A stretch of DNA of 64,000 bases, taken from positions 22,196,309 to 22,260,308 of the forward strand of contig CM025855.1 in the NCBI GenBank assembly GCA_003952965.2, read 5' to 3'. The notes under the pieces were generated by a model. That model did not search any database and was not told the DNA's origin. It was given only the letters and a program-made list of their open reading frames with translations. Shown here piece after piece: positions 11,809-24,400 of this stretch. Each line of letters begins with the position of its first letter. The stretch's first letter is position 1. Made by a program: the position numbers and the translations under genes. Origin of the DNA: Morella rubra (Eukaryota; Streptophyta; Magnoliopsida; Fagales; Myricaceae).

Positions 11809-12640
11809 TGTGAACTTCGTCAAGAATAACGAGATCCAACAACGAATAGGGAATCCAAGATCGTTCTAGGACTAATTCAAATGGAAGACCTCGACCCGTT
11901 GTTTATCATAAATAAGAACTCGGTATAAGGAAGACGCCACAAACGGTGGTGGAACTTCGTTTGATAAGTCGAGATGAACGTCACGGGAAATCCCGATAAG
12001 TTCGAGAAGTTCTTCAAAGAACCAAAGAGAAATACTCTCACAATTTCAAAAATTAAGGTCTGCGTTTTTCATTGCTTAGGCCCCTATAGATAGGTCGGCC
12101 ACTACAAGGAGAAACCCTAATACAAATCACCTAATTAAGGGATAAATCCTACTTGCCTAAAAGAGAACAAGGCAACTAAAAAAATAAGGAAATAAAGCCT
12201 AACACGCCTAAAAAAAACACAACTAAAAATACAATAAAAGTTGGCGCCTACAAGAGCCAAAAAAAGGAAATTAAATGGCGCCCAAACATAGTCATTCACG
12301 TCCATAAGTGAAAACCTCAAAAAGGAAGAAGGAAGGTGGCGTGAAAAACAAATCATATCCTTTTTGTTGATGCTCAGTCTTCCGAATTAATTCTTGCCAA
12401 TCTAAGCTTGACCTTGACCGGATTCTTCTAAAACTTGAATCAAGGTGATGATCCTTGGTTGCTCACGTGGATCATGTCAATGGGCCTCCACGCATTTGCT
12501 TGAGCCCATGCCTCTTGAATTAGACCGTTGAGTACATCTTTAAACTTCTTGGCTCGTGCCCTCGTAACCGGCCCAATTGAAATTTGAACAGATCCTTCGA
12601 AACGGTGCCTTAATTTCCATCAAACACTGATTTCTCTCTC
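11809..12640 (-). mobile_element. 3' end of a Ty3-gypsy element with LTR
   Basis: On the minus strand, about 12590-12480 encodes GPVTRARAKKFKDVLNGLIQ, a segment typical of the very end of a plant Ty3-gypsy polyprotein. It is followed by LTR-like sequence down to about 11809. This contains a TATAGATAGG-type box (about 12083-12093, read on the minus strand) and the purine/pyrimidine composition of a gypsy R-U5 region. A TG at 11809 is a plausible outer end but the partner LTR was not found. The remainder of the element is absent, so this is a fragmentary fossil. Confidence 0.55.
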
Positions 12641-12785
12641 TTTTTCTTTTAATTCTGCTTAATCTGCAGTTATTTTATTTTCTTTTTTTTGGCACATGAC
12701 ATGTCACATGTCTCTCATCATGTACTTGGTTGGCAAATAATGCCATGATAGAATTTTGTAAACTTAGGTAGGGGGATTTATTTTT

Positions 12786-12993
12786 TATTTTTTAATTTTT
12801 TTGACAACCCAGGAGCTCTTAAGGTCGGGTCACTTCTTGTACCTGGCCCTACAAGCCAACCTGGAGACATGTGTCAGGACCTCACCCAACACACCCTAAT
12901 TTAAATCAGGAGCGATAAGGGCGGTGTTGGGGTTCGAACTTAGGATATGTGAGAACCCAAGCCGGTGCCTTACCACCAGACCAAACCCCTGGG
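12786..12993 (-). mobile_element. tRNA-derived SINE
   Basis: On the minus strand the unit starts CCCCAGGGGTTTGG and has an A-box-like TGGTCTGGTGGTAAGG. A B-box-like AGTTCGAACCCC follows, and it ends GGGTTGTCAAAAAAA. It is flanked by near-identical direct repeats, GTAGGGGGATTTATTTTT (about 12768-12785) and GTAGAGGGATTTATTTTT (12994-13011), which are good target-site duplications. The overall plan matches the unit at 59572-59798, including the '(T)TGTC/TTATC + oligo-A' 3' end. No coding capacity is expected. Confidence 0.75.
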
Positions 12994-13011
12994 GTAGAGG
13001 GATTTATTTTT

Positions 13012-13524
13012 GAAACTCTAAACCTCATGGACTTATTTTACGTTCCCAAAAACTCAAGGATTAATTTTATTTCAAATCAAAGCCTAAAGACTTATTTCAA
13101 ATTCGTTTCCTAATTAAATTATGTAATTCAAAATATGTAAGTAGCGGTAATATAAAGTATAAAATATTTTAATTCAAGCTGTTATCAATATTCAAAAGTA
13201 AACCTAAATGTAATTGGGGGCCATCTGATTATAGCTTATTTAGTCTATTCATACTAATCGGTGGGATTAACATCTTCCTTCTTTGACCATGCAAAAGTTT
13301 AGCATGCAAGACAACATATGGTACCTTTGAGGGCAAAAACTCGCTTGTTGAGAAGACGGACTTCCATTTTTGTACGCAAACCGCATATATTGTGAGTCAA
13401 TGTGAGTTCCAAATTTATCATCTACGAGTGAGTTTTTAACTTAAATGATATTAAGGTTATAGGACAAATTTGAGTATCTAAGGTTTACCATTGTTCACTA
13501 AACTCGCTTAGTGCTTTTTTCCAA

Positions 13525-13561
<37 letters not shown>

Positions 13562-14293
13562 CTTTTAGATGATAAATTCTCTATTCACAATTAAATTTAG
13601 TAATAATATACAGTCAGACCTAGTGATGGAGACAAGGGGGCAGGGGGCCGGCCACCCCCTAAAAACATTTCGTTTTAAAATCTGCATTTATCATCGTACC
13701 CTCCTTTTTTCAATTCTGAAAGTGCGATGGCACCCACAAAAATAAAAATAAAAATATCCCATTTAGGTACAGTTTATTTTTTCAATATTTTAGGTACGGA
13801 AATTTCCAACAAAATAAACACACTCTAAAATTTTTAACTTTTACACATACACACTTCACCTTTCACAAATCCCAATAAATTTCAATAAAGTAAAGATTCT
13901 TAAAATTTCGGGAATATTTCCCAAAATTTTGACAAACAAATACCCCCGAATACTTTAAGAATCCTGCCAAAATAATAATAATTGAGTCACATTTTATACT
14001 TAAATAAGGGTAAATGAGAAGCGAATAAAAGTTTACAAACATACTCAATCTACTCTGTGGTTTAAATATGGATTTTTGTGTTTGCTTTATTTTATTTCTT
14101 TCTCTGATCTCACTTAACCTTTTTAAAAAAAACTAAACTAAAGAAATCATATCGCCTACCACCTACAATTTTTTTACAATTTTATAGATGATGATGGCTT
14201 CAATTTAGATTTTGTTTTGCGTCTTCATTGTCTTTGTTTATGTAAGTTTCTTTCTCTTTTTTGAATTTTCAATCTCTCTTGCATTATATTTAT
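13012..14293. other. AT-rich intergenic DNA
   Basis: Contains the AT microsatellite at 13533-13561. A short GC-rich patch at about 13622-13665 (GGAGACAAGGGGGCAGGGGG followed by a CCACCCCC run) resembles one terminus of a plant hAT element. The other end could not be identified. No gene seen. Confidence 0.4.
13533..13561. repeat. (AT)n microsatellite
   Basis: About 14 perfect AT dinucleotides directly after an A11 run. Confidence 0.9.
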
Positions 14294-14681
14294 GGATAAA
14301 GATTAAATTGAACCCTATAACTTTTAATTCATTTTTTTATGCACTAAAAATTTTAAAAAACATCAATCTTCGCCCTCAGTTCAATTTGGCCATAGACAGA
14401 AAAGTTTATTGATTGTAAGACCTCTCCAAGAAAAAGAAATAATAAAAATAAAAAAGTAAAAATAATTATAAAAATAAAACAGAAATATTTAGAAAAATAT
14501 TAATTTTTAATTTAATATATCATTCTTTTAATATTTTTAGTAATTTTATATTAGAAGGGTGTTTCAGTTATTTTCGTGTAGTTTAATGGCCAAATTGAAC
14601 GGAAGGCAATGAATGTCTTTCAAAAACTTGTGGATGTAAAAAAATCAATTAAAAGTTATGGGGTCTAATTTGATTTTGGCC
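14294..14681. mobile_element. Foldback element with about 90-bp inverted arms (MULE-like MITE)
   Basis: The left arm (14294 onward, GGATAAAGATTAAATTGAACC ... CAATTTGGCCAT) is matched in inverse by the right arm ending TTTGATTTTGGCC at 14681. The interior is A/T-rich. Flanks TATATTTAT (14285-14293) and TATAAATAT (14682-14690) agree at 7 of 9 bases, consistent with a decayed 9-bp target duplication. Arm layout and centre (including 'taattttagtaattttat...agaggg.gt') resemble the element at 32995-33486, so they appear to be one family. It has no coding capacity. Confidence 0.6.
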
Positions 14682-16660
14682 TATAAATATGAGTTTACTA
14701 TGATGTTTTCCCAAAATTATATTGTTTTCATTCTAGTTGGAGTATAAAATTATACTATTTTCTTTATTGATTTTTTAAAATATTTGCCACAAATGTATAG
14801 TTGAAAAAATCATAAGAAAAATACATTTTTCGCCCACCACTATAGGGGTATTGGCACTTTGCACCCCCATATTATTAATTTAGTGACATTTTACCCTCCA
14901 ACTATCACCTATTTACAGATTGCACCCTCGCGTCAAGATTTCTATCATTTTGGACAGAAAAATGTGCACGTGACATGTACATGACTCATAGTGATATTTT
15001 ATGCCCTTTTTATCTCCTAAAAAAACAAATATTTTTCGCCCTCCAACTATTGAGAAATATTTTTGATTTGTATAATGAGCAAGTTAAAGGTTTTCAAGAA
15101 CAATGATGATGATCCAAGTTTCAAGTGTCTTCCTCGACTAATAATTCACATGCCTTAGCTGGTGAGTAAGAGTATTGTTCCTTTATAACGTGGTGTTGGT
15201 TGTACTAAAAAAATGAATATTGATAATGTTGGTTCTTCATAAATTATCACTCTTTTCTCACGAACTCTTAAATTATAATTCATTGCAATTCACCCCTCGA
15301 CTATGTCTTTGTAGCAATTCCATCTTCCAACCGATTTAATATGTCAAATTGAACCGAATCCGTCACATGTGCATCGCATGTGACCCTCAGCCCACATCTA
15401 GAGGCAAATGAGAAAACAGTGATAGTTCGTAAGGTATTTGTAATTTACGCTTCTTATAACCCCATGATGGGTAAGACACACAACTATCATTTTTTTCAGA
15501 CCACAAGAGAGACCAAAGAAACGTTGGAATTAGGACTAAGATGCTACAATAATACTACGAACAATAAATTTCTTAGCTTATAAACCATGTAAATCTTTAA
15601 TTGATTGCTAAATATAGTACTATAAAGCCATTTGAATGCTATCAGCAAGAGAAGCAATATTTCAGTCCGCCTCAGAGAGTTTCGTGCATGAATGCTTCAA
15701 TATTTGAGTGGTGATTAAATAGGAAGACCTAATGGAGTTTCTATGCATTCCAACAGACCTAGCGCCACGACTGTGTCTAATGGAATTTCTATGTATTCCT
15801 TATTATCCTCCTGCAATTGTTGCTGGTTATAAACATATATTATTATGCTATTTTCTCTTTATTCTCTTTGTAAGCTACCATGCTAATCTTCATTTCTTCT
15901 TACAATGCTCAACTATTTGTAGACGTATATTTTTAATGTTCTTCTAAATATTTTTAATTATTTTTTAGTGTATATATTTATTTGATGCTTTTTAAAATTA
16001 ATTTTTATTTTTTATATGTCCAAATTTTTTTTATTTATTTTTTTTATGTATATATTATTTTTTTTACACTTTCCTCCATATTTATAGACTTTTGTAACTA
16101 TTTTAATAATGTTTTATATTTACACTATTTTTTTAATTTATTTTTTACATTTTTATTAATTTTTTTAATGATTTTTGTAAATTAATTTTGCTTCCTTATG
16201 TTCGAAGATTTCAAAAAATGCTTTATTTAGTTTTTTGTAATAATTTTAATAATGATTATATTTGCTAATTATTGTTAAGTTTGTATTTTTGAAAAATTTT
16301 AATTTATTTTTTTAAATTTAGTATTTTATTTGTGTTATTAAATTTTGCCGGATTTTTATCTTGGTCTTTTTATTTTTATGAATATTTTTTATTAGTTTGA
16401 TTTTTTATATATTTTTATAATATAACTATTTATGAAACTATTTTCTAGTTATTATTTTTTGAAGTATATATATTTCTTGAATTTTTAAAAATTTATTTTT
16501 GAAATATCATAATAACTATGCAATAATATTTTTTAATTTAATAAAATATAAATTATTCCATATCTTAATCAATCAAACAAGCCCTAATTCAAAATAATAT
16601 TTAAACTTTAAAATTTAAAATTTAAACAAAAAACCGAAATCAAAATTAAAACTAAACCCT
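14682..16660. other. AT-rich intergenic DNA, strongly T-rich from about 15900
   Basis: From about 15900 to 16560 the plus strand is dominated by T runs with little C or G. Apparent open frames there (for example 15982-16185) are compositional artefacts. A short near-repeat, 'atggagtttctatgcattcc' (15732) and 'atggaatttctatgtattcc' (about 15780), is the only local structure seen. No gene or RNA was recognised. Confidence 0.5.
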
Positions 16661-16699
16661 CTTCCGAAACAAGCAATCGCTACCGGAGAGAGCGGCAAT

Positions 16700-17300
16700 C
16701 TTGTTAGGGTCCCCGGTCAAGGACTCCAAAACAATCACCAACTCCTCCGTGCGATCCGCTCCAACACCACAATCGATCCTCCCGAACCGTTTCCAATAAC
16801 ACACGAGCGTGGTAAATAGGATCTAACACACAAGAAATGGATAATTCCTCACTGTTATTACGAAGAACGTGGTCTCAGGATTATTAGTCCTTCGAGCCAC
16901 AAGAACACTCGTACTAGGGTTATTAGCCCAAGCACGCCCAACTTAAGAGGTTATTAGCCCCAAGTCTATTGGCATAAACGTGCCTATGCCTGGCCAACTC
17001 TCTCAAGCTCTCTAAGCTTACAACTCAACTCTCTGAATGGATGACTACTAATGCTCCTGAGGGTTGCTTATATAGGCATCCTCAGGAGCTTACAAAATCC
17101 TACCAACCCAATCAAATCAAATCTAAATCAAATATCAAGATTCTAAGGAAACAATTCCTAGAATCAAGGAGATTTGACGATACATTCCTAAAACAACTTA
17201 ACTGAAAAGGAAACTAATCTTCTAGAGTTTAGGAGAAATCTCTTAAATCTAGAAGATATGATTTATTCAATCACTCACCACAAGGAAATCAATCTCTGAA
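16700..17300 (-). mobile_element. Possible LTR remnant
   Basis: On the minus strand a TATA-like CCTATATAAGCAACC sits about 70% into the segment. It is flanked by the inverted words 'tcctgaggatgcc' and 'ggttgcttatataggcatcctcagga'. Downstream lies a long untranslated stretch rich in 'ctaataacc' repeats, ending near TGTTAGGGTCCCC (about 16702). This resembles the promoter-R-U5 plan of a plant LTR. No partner LTR, primer site or pol was found, so the assignment is tentative. Confidence 0.35.
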
Positions 17301-18000
17301 GATATCTCCATAATGCACTTGATCTCGCCGCCGTCTGCCGCCCTACACGGTGGCGCCGCCGCCATACTCCTCCATAGGTGGTGATGCTCCTTCGACTCCC
17401 CCGGCCATGCTCGTTACATCCCGCTCGTTCACCGCTAAGGGTGGTGGTGCTCCGCCGCCGGAGGTGGCTGCTGTGGGTAGCCACTCTTGATCATTTTCTA
17501 CTGGTTGGTTTGGTTGGTGGCCAAAGTCTTGCTGTGGCACTATGTCAAGGCCGGTCTTGGTGCTAGCCATGGGCTTGCCATGGCATGTCTGCAGCTGGCT
17601 AGCCGGTCTGCCAAGCATGGGCATTGCTGGGCTGTCATGGTCTGTCAAGGGTGCTGGTGCTCCTCGCTTGCGCGCGCGCGCGCGCGCGCGCTGATGCCAC
17701 ATGGCTGTGGTGCTTGCACTATGGGCGTGTCATGTGCTTGTCGCGCGCACTGTAGACATGTCAGGAGCCTCCATGGGTGTCACTGGGGCCGCGTCTCGCA
17801 ACTTATCCTCCTCGTCGTGGCCGTGTAGTCCATGGTCTTCACTTGGGATCCTTTCAAATCTATGCACGTTGCCGACACATCGCCGAGGATACTAGCGAAG
17901 GCCACATACGTAATAGTGTGCGAAACCAAGGGCAAGTGGGAACTTATCGCCACCAAGTCATATGCATAATTGCTCTTCCCTGTTTCCCGCGGCTTTGAAC
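17301..18000. other. GC-rich island upstream of GAUT15
   Basis: Composition changes sharply from AT-rich to GC-rich. Overlapping open frames occur on both strands, the longest being a 119-codon frame at 17343-17702 on the minus strand. They show low-complexity Gly/Pro/Ala-rich or Arg-Ala repeats and no recognisable domain. The region may be the leader or captured sequence of the LTR-like remnant on its left, or part of the GAUT15 upstream region. I do not call a gene here. Confidence 0.35.
17670..17691. repeat. (GC)11 alternating tract
   Basis: 22 bases of uninterrupted alternating G and C. It is a CpG-only microsatellite of a type that is rare in plant nuclear DNA and is prone to Z-DNA. In coding frame it would give Arg-Ala repeats (minus frame 17343-17702) but no protein family supports that. 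Confidence 0.9.
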
Positions 18001-18427
18001 GCGGCTTTTGGCTTTTCCCACACTCGCTTTTAAATTAATTTTTTTTTATTCTTTGAACAAAAGTATATGAGAGTGATCTCCTCTCTCTCAAGAAGCTAAC
18101 ATATATTCTCAAAGTTCCTTGCTCCTCCTATGGTTGGAGCGCCTCACCTTAAAGGTAACTCTCACACACTCACCCTGCCAACATAATTTAATCCAATGCT
18201 TTTCCAGAAACCAATCGTTCGTTCTGTGCAATCTCCGTTTGCGTTTCGCCCCTATGATTTCCATTTCAGGCATTTTATTCCATATTTCAGGACCGACAGA
18301 TCTCGATCCGAAATGAGCTTAAGTACCAGCGAGTGACAGTGAGCGAAGTGCTTGCAATGGTATGCATGGAATTGGAGGGAGAGTTGCGATTGTCGTTGTT
18401 GGCGAAAGTAGAGGAAAGTTCGGGAAG
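18001..18427 (+). promoter_or_regulatory. Probable promoter and 5' UTR of GAUT15
   Basis: AT-rich sequence near 18025-18060 is followed by a CT-rich patch, CTCCTCTCTCTCAAG (about 18077-18091). Such pyrimidine patches are common near plant transcription starts. The leader to the ATG at 18428 contains an in-frame upstream ATG at 18362 that would extend the protein by 22 residues. I favour 18428 because MKFYIS is the conserved GAUT15 N-terminus. Promoter placement is inference. Confidence 0.4.
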
Positions 18428-21400
18428 ATGAAATTTTACATATCGACGTCGGGGATAAAGCGAGTAACGATATCGGGCTCCGGCGGCGCCGGTAAGGGAT
18501 CGCTCGCAACGGCCACGGCGAGTCGTCGAATTTCGAGCCGGACTATGCTGCCGGTGGTGCTGGTGCTTGCGATTGCTTTGCCGTTTTTCTTTGTGAGAAT
18601 TGCGTTTTTGGTCCTGGAATCTGCTGCTGCTTGCTCTTCCCCGCTTGGTAATTGCCCCTTTTTTTCAATGGTTCTTTTTTTTGCCCAGATAAATTTATCA
18701 ATTTTTTGTAAACATAATAAAAACAGGAGTTGAAATTTCTTTTTAAGAGGTCTGGATATCTTGTGGAGGAATAAATAACACCCTATGCTCTTAGAAACAC
18801 TAAAAATAAAAAATAACACCATATGCAGTGTAATATTGTACTTTCCTTCCAACGTGAAATGTTCCTCTTTTTGGATATTGTTCTGGACTTTAGCGGAAGG
18901 TCCAATTATTGTCAACATGAGGTATAAATTTATTTTTCAAAGAAATGAGGTATAAATTTATAATCCGCATCCGAAGTTTAATTTATATATTTCAAATACT
19001 GTTTGCAGATTGTATTGGATGGAAGTTTTTCGACAGGACCGACACCACTCCGGTAAGTAGTCCAACCCTTAGATTGACGAAAATACCCTTTCGCGTACCG
19101 TTGGTTGTTTTCGTTCTTCTTCTTTTTATTTTTTATTATTTTTTTTTTCTCAATGTTTCAGCAAGTTATTACCGTACTATATGCGCTCACAAAAAAATAA
19201 AAAATTAGCTTACTACATGCCACGAAGAATTGCTCGATGGCGGTTAGTAATTTAGACAAGGTTGTCCATGAGGGGAAGCTTCTGTTGTCCTAGTCAGTCT
19301 TGGGAAATCGCCTGAACTTTTCTGATTTATGGAGTTCACCCGACATCTGAAAAAGTTTGTTGAACGTCTTCGTCCAAGGTTGGGGCTAAATCGTATTCCT
19401 TAGGGCCACATTTTCTTATCTGTTTCCACAAATACCGCCATGATTTCATCATTTTAATTTTGACTTGCCTCGGTTGTTTTCACCCTAACTTTTGTTGAAT
19501 TCTACATTAGAGAAATGTATTTTCAGGAATCCAAAATTCTGACTGCAGCGAGAAAACTGCTTGCGTTGGAACCCAAATTCTTACTGAAACAAATTTGATG
19601 TTTATTCTAATGTTCTAAAAGATTGGTGTTTCACTACCGCATGTATAAGAAAAGCATGCATTTTTTCTGAATAAGGTCGGAAATAGTTCGACGGTAAGAC
19701 TACTTGTATAAAAATAATTTCTTCGTTTTTTCCCCTCATTTTTCCACGTTCTCTCATTGACCTGTGTAGGATCCAACATGAAGAGAGAGACTCGTATAAA
19801 ATTATATAAAAACATTAGTGTACCGAAATTGTATAGTAGCGGTATGCACTGGGATTTGTTTGTAATTGATTGGTATTTGTGTCTTTTGGTCAAACTTTTT
19901 ACAATACACCAGACTGAAGGGTCCTCTATTTACGTGAATGCATTGCGCAATCCACCAATTGAAGAAAGCAGTGATAGGCGGTGATGGGACCAACTAATTT
20001 TTAGATTCCACACTTTGTGAGCATTTAGGAATATTCCTTCTTTTTTCCGTCTGAGAACACCAGAAATATTCCTAGCTTCTGCTACCTTTGTTTGTTTTTT
20101 CCTGAACAAACACGGAGCTTCTGTAGATATTTACGTTTCCCGAAAACATGAAGGGAAAGTTTAAAATTACTGTTTGGGTTGAAATTTTAAAACAATGCCT
20201 CAGTTTCTAGAATTTACAAAAATACTGTCCGGATTTAGGTCATTTTTACAAAATTACTTTCACCTTTATATTTTCATCTCGATTTCTAATGAAATTGATG
20301 ATCTAGCATGTCGGCTATTAATATGTGGTCATATGACATTCTAAGTGTCTTAAAAATAAATATAAATATAAATTATAATAATAAATTAAATTCTCAAAAG
20401 TTAAAAATAAAATAAAAAATATTAAAACTATATATTAAAACTTTTATTTTCTTTTAAGATGTCCGGTATGACATGATCTTAGATTGATATTAGATCCGTC
20501 ACATCGCCAATTAGGAAATCTAGCCGTCATCAATTATATTAGAAATCTAGAAGCAAGTTTGAAAGGGAGTGATTTTACAAATATTACCTAAAAATCAATT
20601 TTAGAAATTTTATGTAATTTTTTTAAATTTCATTAAAATATAGGTTGTAGTTTTAAAATTTTCTTAAAAAATGAAAGTAAGATTCCCCACTTAAGTTATA
20701 AAAGAATAATCTAGAGAATAATGTGTTATTTCCCAGCTTGTTTATATATCTGTAACTAAACAGGCGGTGGCATTTTTCGTAAACCACACGAAATACCGAG
20801 AGCAGTCGGTGGATAAGCGCATTTTGAGGATCTGTCCGTGGCATTTTCGCCAGTTACTTTCTAGGACACGTGACCGGATGTACTGCAATCATATTATTAG
20901 CACCCACTTGATCTTTAATTTATTTTCAAATTAATAAAGAAAAAACAAACAGGAAATGTGATGTCTGATTTCACTGTTACTTTAATCTCACTTGATCTTT
21001 AATTTCTAGGTTTCTCTTTGTTCCACAGCAATCTCACTGTTTCCGTTACGGTGTAGTTTTACGTTCAAATTTCGTGAAAGCATCAAACATATTACTGGCA
21101 TGTGTATTTATTTTTGAAGCAGGTAGCTGGCACATCTCTTCATTTTTTTCCCTCTCTAGGCATCTCCTCATTGGCAATGTTGCGAGAAACCTATAGCTTT
21201 AACATGTCACCATACGTCAACAGTAATACGGTTGGTTGAGGATCATTGTAATTTTTTTTTACGAGAATGCGTCTCCAAAGTGGAACAAAATTGACTCTCT
21301 TTCGTGTAGGACGGGATAAATTAAGGTAAGACTGAACTAATGGATGCCAAGAGTGATGATTGATGTGTTTGTTTCTTAATGTGGTGATGCATGTACCATA

Positions 21401-24400
21401 AAGAAGCTAAGAGAGGAGCTAACTAGAGCATTAGTTGAGGCCGAGGTGGTTAACATCAATGAGGTAGGAAATGAGGAAGGAATAGAGTCATTCAACAAGC
21501 TTCTGAAGGACATGACGTCAGAAAGACAGGATATCAAGGCATTCGCTTTCAAGACAAAGGCTATGGTATATCCACCGACACACTCATTTTAACTTTATCT
21601 TTATGTCTTTTGTTCATGCAGAGTTGGATATATATGGTGTGACATCTTAGGTATTGCAGTTGGCAATGCTGATTCAAACCCTGCCGCCCAGTTGGGTTTA
21701 CTGGGTCTGGCCTGGGTCTTCTCCCTAGCTAAGACATAGGCATAGAGATATAACTTTGATATTAGTACATCGTTCTATGGATAGAATCAGGTGCAGCTCA
21801 ACATTTTTTGGGCCTTAGATAAATCATAAATGAGGCCTTTTAGTTTTAAAAAAATAAAAATAAATAAATAAATTTTTGAACTTAAGTTAATTAGCAAGTA
21901 GTCAATTGTGGTGTTAGGTTTTAGGAAAAGAACTTATAGAGAGTGGTGCTATTATTTAGAAAAAGAGATGGTAAAAGCTAATAGAGTTAATTAGACTGTT
22001 ATTATTGCTAGTACTAGTTTCTAGAATGCTCTGGTTTATTATTTTCAAATTCAATTTCGTAAACTAATTTTTAAGATGTTCCTATTTTATAGGCCTTTTA
22101 TTAAGTTATATTGTCAAAGTTTTAGGCTTTTTTTTTTCTAACTCTAATTTTATAAAAGTGCTTCTTATTTTCTAGGTTATAATATGAGATCTTCATAATT
22201 AAGGATCTTAGCTGTTGCCTTACCCCCAACCCATCTGTGCCGCCCCTAGATGGAATTGTCCTTATCTTGAACAATTCGACTTTCCTTTGTATTATTAACC
22301 TTGGCAGACCCGAACAATGATTGCATGTACCGTAGTAAACTTGCTATTGTGGAAGACAGTAGACATGTTTGCTTATCATGCTTGAAGTGTATTTGATAAC
22401 TGCTCATCAAAGATTGCTAACTAAACTTACTATTGTCCCTGGAACATTTTTAAGAAAAAAATTGGATAAAATCTTCTTTCCATTGCAGGCACTACTATAT
22501 AAAGTATTCTTTTATGAAGAGAATTTTAAGCAATTGTAGGGAGAAATATGCATTTCGAAATGAATGAAAAGTCTTTGATGGCTGGAAATTTCTTTTGACT
22601 ACCGACAGTTCTGGAGGCATGTATCAGTACTGAACTGTTTAATTTGAAAGAAAATTGGCCACTGAACGACACAAACCCTGAGGAGGTCGTTCAATAGTTG
22701 GGTGGTCAGTTGGTTTGGGCTATCCCTTAATATTGCAGATAGAGTGTATTTGGGTTGATCACATTGAAGCCGTTCTTGGAGTCATCAATCTGATTCAGAA
22801 TAGCCAATCGAGAAGTAAGGAGCACCAATCTCGTGGAGTTGTAGATCAGAGTGTGAGTGGTGTCCATATATAAGAACAGGAGGAGAGGTCAAGTGTCTGA
22901 TCGATTTGCGGCAACAACTAACAAGGGGCGAGGAAGGTAGTGAGTAAGATATTGATGAGACTGAGTGAGACAAAAGAGAGGTGAGCGGTGTAAGCCTACA
23001 AAAACAAGACAAAAGACAAAATATGTTAATATATTTACTGTCGATTGGATCCGGTGTCGTTGGATTTTATAGTAGGAAAATCCAGGAACTGATTTCAGAG
23101 ACATTGATAGCACTTGTCAGTACTCAGTAATTGAGGGCTTGTTAGAAACTGACTGCTTTTTGCTGGTTGTCACTTTTGACTCCGTAAGCACGGAATAAAG
23201 TCATAAATTAAATTGGCTCCTAACTTTACCTTTAATAGAAATGTGAATGACTGAAGTGGATTAACATACTGGAACTGAAACGTTACTTATGGTTCTCTTT
23301 AATAACTATTTATGTATGTTAATTTTGAGATAATGTACACAGCTTGATACCTTGTCAATTTTCCCTTCTTGTGGAATCATGTTTTCCCCTCCTTTGTTAT
23401 GCACTTTGTTTTTCCTTTTGGCATTTTTAATTATTTTGGGCTTGTGTTTTAGTTCAAAATTTTAGATATATCATATTGCTGTCATCTAAATATTTGTGAG
23501 CCATATCGTCTAATTAATACACATTACTCTTCCATGCTAGTTACATAAGATTTTTAAAGTGAGGTTGCATAAACAATCCTTGAATGTCTACAGTGAATCC
23601 ATGTAAGGTATCTCTAGAGTATAGGGGTATGCAAATACCTACCAGCTTCAATGTGTGATCACCTTGAGCTGGTGCCAACCTACTTGTTTTTGGGGGCCCA
23701 TTTTGGCTCTTCGACATAGGTGATGTAAGGCAAAGGATACCTGCAGTGGTGTTTGCAAACTAAAATTTTGGTAATGACTCTGTACTCCTTCATACACCTG
23801 CATTTCCATACATTTGATCTTTTGCATCGGCTCCAACTCTAGATTGTTGCTGTCGGATCAGCACAGTGACGGTGGTCATTGGAGTGGGCAATAGAGATCA
23901 TGCTTGGCTTTTGATGTTGTCAGACAGGAAGCTGGAAAGGTTGTTTCCGTCATTGTTCGTGTCTGTACCCACCCCTAACAAAGTGACATAATTGAAGTCT
24001 AAAATTTAAACCTAAAGCTAGAGGTGGTTGTACACAAGATATCTTAATTTTCCTAATTAGATAATAAAGAATTGTCACATAAACTAAATGTCACTAATAT
24101 GAATATGATATCCACCTTATCTCTCCATAGGATTCATATTTCATCATGGTCCTTCATTTACATGCTAATTGAAACAGGAAGCATTGGTGTACCTACCAAA
24201 TACTTTGCTATGGTCACAAGTTACAAATAGAAATTAGTGAAGAACCTAGTTATGATGACATCAAATGGTTGATCCACCTTGCAGGCCCTAGAGGAAGAAA
24301 CAAAATTACTTCCCAAGTATTCTTTGGGTGAGTTGCTGGAACAAATAATCTCTGCCGCTGCAATAGATTAGCCTTCTAATGCCTGCTACTAGAACTGATA

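Noticed and set aside
13622-13665. Left terminus of a hAT element
   Set aside because: Only one GC-rich end is visible. No matching right end or 8-bp duplication was found nearby.
14821-15370. Another foldback element ('ctttgcacccccatattattaat' words like those at 51113)
   Set aside because: The words recur in the same orientation rather than inverted, and no flanking duplication was found.
15982-16185. Phe/Tyr/Ile-rich frame resembling a membrane protein
   Set aside because: It lies in extreme T-rich DNA where TTT/TTA codons dominate. It has no start context, homology or conserved feature.
17343-17702. 119-codon minus-strand frame in a GC-rich island
   Set aside because: Low-complexity Arg-Ala and Gly-rich sequence driven by GC content and the (GC)11 tract. 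Overlapping frames exist on the other strand and no domain was recognised.
18362-18427. Upstream in-frame ATG for GAUT15
   Set aside because: The 22 extra residues do not resemble the family, and MKFYIS at 18428 is the conserved start.
18436-18918. 160-codon minus-strand frame opposite GAUT15 exon 1
   Set aside because: It is the antisense shadow of exon 1 and intron 1. No recognisable domain, whereas the plus strand matches GAUT15.
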